This document shows, piece after piece, positions 47,996 to 57,249 of a stretch of DNA of 64,000 bases. The stretch is from Aegilops tauschii subsp. strangulata. Its lineage: Eukaryota; Streptophyta; Magnoliopsida; Poales; Poaceae. Positions within the stretch are counted from its first letter, which is position 1. Each line of letters opens with the position of its first letter. The DNA lies in the NCBI RefSeq assembly GCF_002575655.3, contig NC_053037.3, positions 501,898,544 through 501,962,543 of the forward strand, read 5' to 3'. Under the pieces are notes generated by a model. The model was not told the origin of the DNA. It was given only the letters and a program-made list of their open reading frames with translations, and ran no database searches. A program made the position numbers and the translations under genes.

Positions 47996-47998
47996 CTA
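47996..47998 (-). other. In-frame amber codon between gag-protease and pol in A
   Basis: The minus strand reads AAA TAG GAA AGC. The reading frame is open on both sides, and B has TAG at the same place (60453-60455) with the same neighbours. This is either a programmed readthrough site or an ancestral termination point. Confidence 0.7.
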
Positions 47999-50200
47999 TT
48001 TCGGGTCCAGATTTGCACTGATGCTAGACTGCTGAGACGAGTCACCTGGAACAAAATCAACAAGTCTAGTCTCATCAGCTGATTTAAATTTCATTGCTGG
48101 TTCATTCTCCGTGGTTGGCTTTTTCAGAGAGGTCATATCTGTTGGGTCAACATTGTCTTTATAAAATTTCAACTCCTCTGTGGCGCAAACAGACTCTGCA
48201 TAAGCTGCATCACCTTCCTCACACTCCAGAGCCACTTTCCGGCTGCCGTGAACCGTAATGGTCCCATTGTGACCCGGCATCTTGAGCTGTAAGTACACAT
48301 AACACGGCCGTGCCATGAACTTGGCGTAAGCCGGCCGTCCAAATATAGCGTGGTATGGACTTCTTATCTTGACCACCTCAAAGGTCAACTTCTCCACCCT
48401 GTAGTTGTTCTCATCGCCAAAAGCCACTTCCAGTTCGATCTTGCCGACTGGATAAGCCGACTTACCGGGTACCACACAATGGAAGATAGTGTTTGACTGG
48501 CTGAGGTTCTTATCGACTAGCCCCATACGACGGAAAGTCTCATAATAGAGGATATTGATGCTGCTGCCTCCATCCATGAGTACCTTTGTGAACTTATAGC
48601 CTCCCACCTGAGGAGCCACCACTAAGGCCAAGTGGCCCGGGTTATCCACCCGGGGAGGGTGATCCTCCCTACTCCACACTATAGGCTGCTCAGACCACCG
48701 CAAGTAACGTGGAACCGCCGGCTCAACAGCATTAACAGCCCTCTTGTGAAGCTTCTCGTCTCGTTTGCACAAACTAGTGGTGAACAAGTGATACTGTCCA
48801 CCGCTAAGCTGCTTCGGGTTAGTCTGATAACCCCCCTGCTGCTGCTGATGACCCTGACCAGACAGTTGATTAAAGCTCCCTTGACCGTTCTGAGGACCGG
48901 AATTTGAGCCGCCGCCCGGGCCATGAAAGCCGCCGGTGCCTGAGCCGCCACCCGGACCATTGTAGTTTTTAAAGGCCTTCATGATAGCACAATCCTTCGA
49001 CTGATGAGTCGCTGGCTTCTCTCTAGAGCCGTGTCTCGGACAAGGTTCATTCAACAGCTGCTCCAGAGAAGGTCCTGACCCGCCGCCTCGGGGAGGGGGC
49101 CTCCCCTTGCGTCGCTGGTTATTACCTTGAGAGTTGGTGTTGGCTACAAACTCTAGGCTGCCATCGGCCTTACGCTTGCCTCCTCCTTGGTTCCCCGGGT
49201 TAAACTGAGGACCCTTGCCGTTGCCATTCTTCTTTCCCTTCCCTGCTCTTTCATCGTCTGAAGGGGGATCCTTGGTACCATCGGAATCGGCGTACTTGAC
49301 AAGAGCCGCCATTAGGGTACCCATATCGGTGCAGTCGCGCTTGAGCCGCCCGAGCTTCATCTTAAGGGGCACAAAGCGACAGTTCTGTTCCAACATTAAG
49401 ACTGCAGAGCCGGCATCCATCTTATCTGATGAATGTATGATCTCCTTGACCCGGCGAACCCAGTGGGTCGTGGACTCACCCTCCTGCTGCTTACAGTTAG
49501 TCAAATCCACAATTGACATTGATTGCCTGCAGGTATCTTTGAAGTTTTGAATGAACCGGGCTTTCAGCTCAGCCCAAGACCCAATGGAGTTCGGCGGTAA
49601 CCCTTTCAGCCACGTGCGGGCAGTTCCATCTAACATCATGGTGAAATATTTGGCCATGGCCGCCTCACTGACCTCCAGCAACTCCATGGCCATCTCATAA
49701 CTCTCAATCCAGGCTGCAGGCTGTAAGTCCGCTGTATAGTTAGGCACCTTCCTAGGGCCCTTGAAGTCCTTAGGTAGACGTTCATTACGGATGGCTGGTA
49801 CCAAACAAGGGACTCCCCCGGTCCTGGTAGAAATTCCCACATCAACGGACGTCGTCGGATAAGCCGAGGGGGTCTGATAAGCCGTCAATTGAGGCGCCTG
49901 CTCTGCCTCTTGCCGCGCTTGGTCGGTTGCGTAGAAGGCTCCATTATGAGCCGGGCCATGGCCAGGGGGCGGGTCATGGCGTCGCACATTACTTGAACCG
50001 GTTGCTGAGACCATGTGCCGGCTGTAACTCGGGCTCTGGCCTGGACGAGGGGTCGAGTGGATCCTGTCACGGCTATAGGAGTACGCCGCTTGCTGCGCTA
50101 GTGCTGTCTGCAGGAGTTCCCTGACCCGGCGGGTTTCGATGGCCGCCGGAGAATCGCCGTCAACGGGGAGAGCCGCCAGCCGTGCTGCCGCGGCTACCAT
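47999..50200 (-). CDS. Element A gag-protease
   Basis: The open frame of 734 codons starts at an ATG at 50200. The Ty3 capsid region lies near residues 170-290 (YFTMMLDGTARTWLKGLPP, ARFIQNFKDTC, EGESTTHWVRRVKE). A basic Gly-rich linker and a Cys/His cluster resembling a knuckle (CPRHGSREKPATHQSKDC) follow. The aspartic protease has LMDGGSSINIL (Asp at 48572-48574). The frame is fully open and ends at the conserved amber codon. The upstream ORF1 is in the same frame, separated by TAA at 50219, so the true N-terminus is uncertain. Confidence 0.88.
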
Positions 50201-50218
50201 GTTCTCTAGCGGGTTATC

Positions 50219-51151
50219 TTAATGACCCGGGGGTATTGGCACATACTGAGGCGGGGCAGGGGGCACCTGGGGAGGCCCCATCACTCGTGGCTGAATAAGG
50301 GGTCCAGACCCGGGCGCAATGACCCCTGGCGGGTTACTAAACCCTGCACCCGGCGTGCTGAAGAGATTGCGTGGATCGTAAACCGGCGGGAGTCGAGACT
50401 GGGCCTTCTGATGCCTCCTTCTCATGACCTCGTTGGCCGCGTTCTGATCCATCGTGAGTTGGAAGGACTGCGCCTGAATCAGCTGAGTCCGGGCGTCGAG
50501 AGCCGCCCGCTCTGTAGCCAGCCTGATTCCTTCCGCTGCAAGATCCTCCTTAGCTTTTATCAGATCCAATTTTAGCTGTGCCACCGCCGCATCGTGCTGA
50601 GCTTGATCTGCCGGGTCAACCGTGGCGGTTAACAGGGCCGTCATCTTGTCCGTGAGATCCATTAGCACCTGAGCCGGAGAAGGCACCGGGCTTTCCGCTC
50701 CAGCAGCAGGGTTCTGAACAAGCTGCGCACAAGCCATAAAAACTCCAACCTGACTTGGTGGCTCAAAAACGTCCGGAATACTGACACCGTCGGAACAACC
50801 CATAAGCCCGCCATCTTGAAGTTGGTACAACGAGTTTGACTCATCAGTGGCCGACTCGCCGTCAGAGCCGGCGGCCGCCTCATCGCCGAACCCGGATGGA
50901 TCAGAGGGCCCTCCATGGATGCATCCTACAAAAGCGCGCCTTACGGCAGGCCGGGCCGGGGCGGGTCGTGCGCGCTGAGCCGTTTCGATGAGATCGGCGC
51001 GGAGATCCGGCTCGGGGCCCGGCTCACCAATCTTGCCGATGAAGACATGAATTCCGCCGAAGGGGACCCAGTACCCGTACTCAATTGAGCCGGCGTCGGG
51101 GCCCCAGCCCGCACCGTCGATGTAGAGCTTGCCGCGACGACTCTTGGTCAT
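50219..51151 (-). CDS. Element A ORF1 upstream of gag
   Basis: The chosen start is the ATG at 51151 (MTKSRRGKLYIDGAGWGPD), the first after the primer site. An earlier in-frame ATG lies in the LTR and is unlikely. The 310 residues include an acidic Ser/Glu-rich segment, a helical segment likely to form a coiled coil (QLKLDLIKAKEDLAAEGIRL) and a Pro-rich tail. Tat/Ogre elements carry an ORF before gag, and this sits in that place. It ends at TAA 50219-50221, in frame with gag. A CAA to TAA change could have split one longer gag protein. Function unknown. Confidence 0.68.
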   Translation of the reverse strand: MTKSRRGKLYIDGAGWGPDAGSIEYGYWVPFGGIHVFIGKIGEPGPEPDLRADLIETAQRARPAPARPAVRRAFVGCIHGGPSDPSGFGDEAAAGSDGESATDESNSLYQLQDGGLMGCSDGVSIPDVFEPPSQVGVFMACAQLVQNPAAGAESPVPSPAQVLMDLTDKMTALLTATVDPADQAQHDAAVAQLKLDLIKAKEDLAAEGIRLATERAALDARTQLIQAQSFQLTMDQNAANEVMRRRHQKAQSRLPPVYDPRNLFSTPGAGFSNPPGVIAPGSGPLIQPRVMGPPQVPPAPPQYVPIPPGH

Positions 51152-51220
51152 CCGGCCCACAGCGTATCCCTTGAGGCCTTCGAAGCTGCCCTTCAAGAAC
51201 TCAAATCCACCGTGCGCCAG

Positions 51221-51237
51221 CCCCACGGTGGGCGCCA
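51221..51237 (-). other. Element A primer-binding site
   Basis: The minus strand reads TGGCGCCCACCGTGGGG, two bases inside the 5' LTR end (CCACGACA). The TGG start fits a tRNA-CCA complement. I do not assign the tRNA. Confidence 0.78.
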
Positions 51238-51239
51238 AC

Positions 51240-51757
51240 TGTCGTGGAATTGTCACGGCAGATGTCCTCGAGCTAGGACTTAGTCGTGGAGCCATCGCAA
51301 CTAGGAAGCTTAAAGGGGTTATGCGGGACAAGGAATACGAGGATTATACTGGTTCGGCCCCTTACTGTGAAGGTAAAAGCCTACGTCCAGTTTGAGGTGT
51401 TATTGATTAGTGTTACGATCGCTAGGGAGCTAACAGCTATGCCCGGCTCTCGATCAGATTGTTGTCGTCCTTAAACCGCTGCCGGGTCCTCCCTTTATAT
51501 AGGGAGGCTGACGCCCAGCAGCCCTTAGAGTCCCGGCCGGCTCATAAGAGCGTCCGGCTCGGACTCTAAACAATACTTGCCTTACACTACAAGTCTACTA
51601 TAGCAATGATTGTAACTACGGGCTTTAAGCCATATCCGGGTCTCGGCCCATCTCTGGCCCATCATCTTGAAACTTAGCTCCGGGCTTCTGGCAATGATCA
51701 TCCGAAGAGTAACCCGGCCCCTCCTGGCGGGTGACTATAAGGTCTACATCCTCAATA
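51240..51757 (-). repeat. Element A 5' LTR
   Basis: It is 518 bp and 98.5% identical to the left copy by direct comparison, with no indels. It ends CTCAATA where the left copy has CTCAACA. A minus-strand TATA box lies at 51494-51501. Confidence 0.93.
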
Positions 51758-51762
51758 GAACC

Positions 51763-54266
51763 AGAGGTAGAACTTGACTCTCTTGGTTATTTTTTTGTAC
51801 ATCTCATTGACAATGATTATTATTAGGATGATGCTGAAGGCAGTCATGCTGAGGACATAGAGGTAACCATTCTTTCCTCTGATTCAGATCCTCTGGCAAC
51901 ATCAAAAATCCGTCAAGCAAACCGGAAAGTAAAATTTTCTCACCCTCTTGCTTACTTGGACCCAAACTTTCTTTTGAAGACGCAGCAACACGAAGCTCGC
52001 CATAAAACCCGGCACAGTGGCCAGGTAGTTACCTCCGCCGGTTTACTGAACAGTCCGGTTCGGAAACGCCGATCAGAGGTCTCTTATCCCATTGATATGT
52101 CATGCCCAAAAGCAGGTTGTTTCCGCCAGCCTCTTAACCCGTCTGATTCAAATTATCAGGGTACTTCTCACTCATCCTCTGGCGAGTCATCGGCCACGCA
52201 GCTTCCACCCCTCAAAACAGTTCCTGGGTGAGCTATGCACGTGTCTTTATTCTTGATGTGTTATCTTTACATACTGTACTGATCCTTATATCTATCTTTT
52301 CTCACCGCCAAGCGAAGACCCAGCAAGAAGGCTTGGTTAAGCAAACTGGCTGATGATAATGTAGCTGCTGAACCGGAAACAACTCCAGATCCGGAAGAAA
52401 CCGACGCTGACGATATGCTTAATGATCCGCCGCCTCAAGACCATGACTTCCTTGCCGAACAAGTGCAATTTGACACTACAAGCCATGCAGACCAGCCAAC
52501 CAGCCCTGTCCGAACTGATGACAAACCGGCCAATCCGGTTAAAGATACTGACGAACCGCCAACTCCAGCGAATGCTGCTGATGATCAAGATGATGACATT
52601 ATGATTACTGGCATTGGCCACACCACTCCTGGCAACCCTGTCGCTTTGTCAAAGCATATTGCCAAGGATGAGCTCTCTGCTATCGGCAAAGGCAAATGGA
52701 ATGCCGATTTATCAAGCTACGCCCATCTCAATGCTCAAGACATTCACTCTAGCTTTTGAACCGTCTGTATACCAGCCGTGACTATGAAGCTAATTTGGTA
52801 AACTTGATGAAGGAGCGATATGAGGTAACTACTATTTTTCTCTTTTGCCCAATTGCAGTTTATCAGCTCCTAGTAGCCCCCAAGTGACGGTTTATGATAC
52901 CAATCTAAACCGGGACTTTGTCATAACTTAACTTTGCATATTTAGCCTCCAGGGACCAGATTACTTCTTTATGATGAACCGGTTCCTTACATTTGCCATA
53001 CTGCTCTTTCACCGGTATAGCCCCCAAGGGCCGGTTTAACTTTATAAAGATGAACCGGGACTGTATAAGAATTCCCATACCAACAGTTTTTGAGCAAACA
53101 CACATTAGCCCCCAAGTGCCAAGATTAATACTTGTATTGTGCTTGGGACTTGTAGAAATTTCTTATAAGGAGCAAATATGAATTAGCCCCCAAGTATCAA
53201 GGGCATAACTTGTTACTTCAAATATGTACTGTCAACTCATTATGTATCTGTCTCTTTATAGGCTGAACTGAGCAAGAAGGAAAGCCAAACCGCTGATCTG
53301 CAAGAGAACATCAAGTCCCAACAGGCCGAAACTTCCAAAGCAAAAGATGAGCTGTCGAGCGCCTTAGCCACTATGGAAAAGCTAAAGGAGAACTTCGCCA
53401 AGGAGCGGGCGGATTGGAACACAGAGAAATCCTCGTTGCGGAAAAGAGCTGAAGACGCTGAAGCAGCTCTGAAACCGGTGGTAGAAGAGCTCACTGGTGT
53501 AAAGCGGTACATACATGCCATGACTGCTGCTGTGTTCGTTAAGCATCCTTGCTTTATACTTTCAGCATATCTTCCCATGCGTTGCCGGTTTGCTGATGTT
53601 TGCAATGATGCAGGAACTCGCATTAGTCATCTGGGCTCTGATGTTCATAAGAAGCTGAAGGCTGCCTACACGCTGATAGAACAACTGTATACTGGCGCAC
53701 AACAAATTATCTACACCGCTTCTCACAATAAGCCGCCCCCGACGTTAATCAAGGATACCTTAGACAGGCTATCTATGCTGCCTGCCCGGGTAGAAGAGCT
53801 AAAGAGGTCTGCTGCAAGGGCTGGCGCTCTGACCGCACTAACCCGGGCAAAAGCATGGGTGCCTAATCTTGATCCGACGGACGTGGCTAACGGCTACCCA
53901 AGCTTAAAAGAAGACGGATCAGAATTTTGCACTCAAGATCTCCGCGCCATAAACCAGGAAGTACGTCCACTGGCTTGTCAACTTGCTGAACAGACTGATC
54001 TTTCATTTTACCAGGCGAGTTATGATACCAATAACAAGCGGGTTGGTGCACCAACTCCTGAGGCTCAAAACCTGATCCCTCCAATCCGTAAGCACACTTA
54101 TGCCCCTGACATTGAACCGTCCACCCTTATAAGCGACGAAGCTGTGTTCCAAGCTTTAACTAGGATCGACTGGGCAACTGTTGACTTCCAGCCGCTGGGT
54201 AGGGACGAAGATGAGCCAGTGCAAGATGATCCGCAGCCGTCAGGTCAAGCTGATAAGCAATCATAA
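51763..54266 (+). pseudogene. Element B antisense gene, end of exon 2 to exon 6
   Basis: After insertion A, 4 nt of exon 2 (51763-51766) precede intron 2 (51767-51826). Exons 3-6 are 51827-52227, 52306-52824, 53262-53538 and 53614-54266. Exon 2 without A is 177 nt, in phase. Exon 5 is 277 nt, exactly as in A. Decay is visible: the intron 3 acceptor AG is AC at 52304-52305, a one-base loss near 52755 shifts exon 4, and the intron 5 donor GT is TT at 53539. The conserved region AAYTLIEQLYTGAQ and a coiled-coil-like exon 5 match A. Function unknown. Confidence 0.72.
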
Positions 54267-54552
54267 TCCGGGGGCCGGTTTAGTCTTCCACTTGCTGTAA
54301 TGCTTATTGAGAAACAATTATCCCTTTGGGCACTGAAACGCCTTGTAATAGGCTAGTTAAAACACTTGGTCTGTTATGCCTTCGTGCATATCTATCTACA
54401 ACTGATGCATGTTAATCCACCATGCTTAAGATATGATGTTCATAATCCATCGCAATTTATTCAAGTTGTTCCTGCAGATAAGAAGCTTAAAGCGCCCTGG
54501 CGGTTTACCACCGGGCGGGTCATGATACCCAAATATATATATATGACCAAGG
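54267..54552. other. Element B 3' flank of the antisense gene
   Basis: This is non-coding sequence after the antisense stop, up to solo LTR I. The last five bases, CAAGG, are the left copy of the I duplication. Confidence 0.7.
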
Positions 54553-56291
54553 TGAAGGAAATATGCCCTAGAGGCAATAATAAAGTATTATATATTTCCT
54601 TATATCATGATAAATGTTTATTATTCATGCTAGAATTGTATTAACCAGAAACATAATACATGTGTGAATACATAGACGAACAAAGTGTCACTAGTATGCC
54701 TCTACTTGACTAGCTCGTTAATCAAAGATGGTTATGTTTCCTAGCCATAGACATGAGTTGTCATTTGATTAACGGGATCACCTCATTAGGAGAATGACGT
54801 GATTGACATGACCCATTACATTAGCTTAGCACCCGATCGTTTAGTATGTTGCTATTGCTTTCTTCATGACTTATACATGTTCCTATGACTATGAGATTAT
54901 GCAACTCCCGTTTACCGGAGGAACACTTTGTGTGCTACCAAATGTCACAACGTAACTGGGTGATTATAAAGGTGCTCTACAGGTGTCTCCAAAGGTACTT
55001 GTTGGGTTGGCGTATTTCGAGATTAGGATTTGTCACTCCGATTGTCGGAGAGGTATCTCAGGGCCCACTCGGTAATGCACATCACTATAAGCCTTGCAAG
55101 CATTGTGACTAATGAGTTAGTTGCGAGATGATGTATTACGGAACGAGTAAAGAGACTTGCCGGTAACGAGATTGAACTAGGTATCGAGATACCGACGATC
55201 GAATCTCGGGCAAGTAACATACCGATGACAAAGGGAACAACGTATGTTGTTATGCGGTCTGACCGATAAAGATCTTCGTAGAATATGTAGGAGCCAATAT
55301 GGGCATCCAGGTCCCGCTATTGGTTATTGACCGGAGAGGTGTCTCGGTCATGTCTACATAGTTCTCGAACCCAAAGGGTCCGCACGCTTAAAGTTATGAT
55401 GACAGTTTTATTATGAGTTTATATGATTTGATGTACCGAAGGTTGTTCGGAGTCCCGGATGTGATCACGGACATGACGAGGAGTCTCGAAATGGTCGAGA
55501 CGTAAAGATTGATATATTGGACGACTATATTCGGACACCGGAAGTGTTCCGGAGAAGTTTTGGATTAAACCGGAGTGCCGGAGGGTTACCGGAACCCCCC
55601 GGGGAAGTATTGGGCCTTAGTGGGCCTTGAGGGGAGAGAGAGGGCAGCAGCCAGGAGGTGGTGCGCCCCCTCCCAAGAGGAGTCCTAGTTGGACTAGGAG
55701 AGGGGGGCGCAGCCCCCTTTCCCTCTCCCTCTCCCTCTCTTTCCTTCCCCCCTTCTTTTCCTAGTAGGACTAGGAAAGGGGAGTCCTACTCCTACTAGGA
55801 GGAGGACTCCCCCCTCTCCTTGGCTCGCCCCATAGGCAGCCGGCCTCCCCCTTGCTCCTTTATATACGGGGGCAGGGGGGCACCTAAGAACACACTTGAT
55901 ATATGATATTTTAGCCGTGTGCGGTGCCCCCTCCACCAAATTAACCCTCGATCATACCGACGCGAAGCTTAGGCGAAGCCCTGCGTCGGTGGAACATCAT
56001 CATCGTCACCACGCCGTCGTGCTGACGAAACTCTCGCTCAACACTCGGCTGGATCGGAGTTCGAGGGACGTCATCGAGCTGAACGTGTGTAGAACTTCGG
56101 AGGTGCCGTGCGTTCGGTACTTGATCGGTCGGATCGTGAAGACGTTCGACTACATCAACCGCGTTGTGATAACGCTTCCGCTGTCGGTCTACGAGGGTAC
56201 GTGGACAACACTCTCCCCTCTCGTTGCTATACATCACCATGATCTTGCGTGTGCGTAGGAATTTTTTTGAAATTACTACGTTCCCCAATCA
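54553..56291 (+). mobile_element. Solo LTR I, Angela/BARE/WIS-like
   Basis: A 1739-bp LTR starts TGAAGGAAATATGCCC and ends CCCCAATCA, with a perfect duplication CAAGG (54548-54552, 56292-56296). It is homologous to the H LTRs throughout but has its own differences in the GC-rich part. The hairpin upstream of the TATA box has 10-bp outer arms GGGGAGTCCT/AGGACTCCCC at 55778-55812. No internal sequence is present. Confidence 0.93.
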
Positions 56292-56296
56292 CAAGG

Positions 56297-57249
56297 TTTA
56301 TAACCAAGGTAAAAGATAACCAAATATGGAAATATATGGTACCTGTGACCTTTAGGCATAGTGTTGGCTGACCAAATTTGTAATGAGGGTAATAACCCTA
56401 ATCCGGAGTAGAAGTAACTCCTGTTATATGATGCCGGTTTATCAGAAAACCGTTCCGGGCTGTGATAAACACCAGTTTATTTCATACTGGTGACTTTGAG
56501 TCAAAACCAGACCAGGCTGATAGTCTCCGCATTATAATTTGATTGTATACTGTCAACTTGTAGTTGATACCTAACCGGGCTGATAAACACCGGTTTAAAA
56601 ACGTCACAAATCTGATTAAAACAAAGAAAACTCAGCAAAAGGCAAATAAAAACCATTGTAGTCGAGGCTTTTCACGGGCTGCCAGGCCCCAAATTTGATC
56701 AAGAGGTGTAGCTATGGTTCAGGTTCGACCAAGCCCCCAAGTGATGCTGTGGCATTACGCCGATCAAGAGGTGTAGCTATGGTTCGGGTTCGACCAAGCC
56801 CCCAAGTGATGCTGTGGCGTTGCGCCGGTCAAGAGGTGTAGCTATGGTTCGGATACGACCAAGCCCCAAGTGATGCTGTGGCATTGCACCGATCAAGAGG
56901 TGTAGCTATGGTTCGGGTTCGACCAAGCCCCCAAGTGATGCTGTGGCATTGCATTGATCAAGAGGTGTAGCTATGGTTCGGATACGACCAAGCCCCCAAG
57001 TGATGTTGTGGCATTGCACCGATCAAGAGGTGTAGCTATGGTTCGGATACGACCAAGCTCCCAAGTGATCTAATATCAAGCTTTGAGAAGCTAAATCAAG
57101 GGGTAAACCGGACGCCGCTTTGTAAGCCCCATGTAACCACACATGATGTAAGAAAACAACAGATACCCCGCTTTAGATGAGGTTCCGGTTTATTATATTG
57201 ATCATAATATATACAATGTCATAATATGTACATAAGCAGAGCCTGTAGC
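56297..57249. other. Element B zone between antisense gene and pol
   Basis: There is no gene. AT-rich sequence with several ACCGGTTTA-like pieces is followed by the 65-bp tandem array (56697-57070) and a short spacer to the pol stop at 57250. Confidence 0.75.
56697..57070. repeat. 65-bp tandem array in element B, six copies
   Basis: The units start at 56697, 56762, 56827, 56891, 56956 and 57021, so the period is 65 bp with one 64-bp unit. Each unit contains GATCAAGAGGTGTAGCTATG, then GGTTCGGATACGACC (or GGGTTCGACC) and AAGCCCCCAAGTGATG. The last unit diverges after the AAGTGAT core. There are no unique spacers, so this is not a CRISPR array. Confidence 0.92.

Larger units (their letters stand above)
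38754..51757 (-). mobile_element. Element A: nearly complete Tat-lineage Ty3 retrotransposon, minus strand
   Basis: A is 13,004 bp with two 518-bp LTRs (38754-39271, 51240-51757) and a perfect duplication GAACC (38749-38753, 51758-51762). I count 8 differences in 518 LTR positions (1.5%), about 0.6 million years at the commonly used 1.3e-8 per site per year. Reading leftwards: 5' LTR, primer site, ORF1, gag-protease, pol, repeat zone, antisense gene, polypurine tract, 3' LTR. It is the youngest and best preserved element here. It still has one pol frameshift and one stop in the antisense gene. Confidence 0.95.

Noticed and set aside
51152..51331. Upstream ATG giving a longer A ORF1 starting inside the LTR
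   Set aside because: It would read through the LTR end and the primer-binding site. Genomic RNA starts downstream of a TATA box at 51494-51501, so the ATG could be in R/U5, but no conserved protein sequence supports it.
56697..57070. Possible CRISPR-like array
   Set aside because: The units are contiguous 65-bp tandem repeats with no unique spacers, inside a plant retrotransposon.
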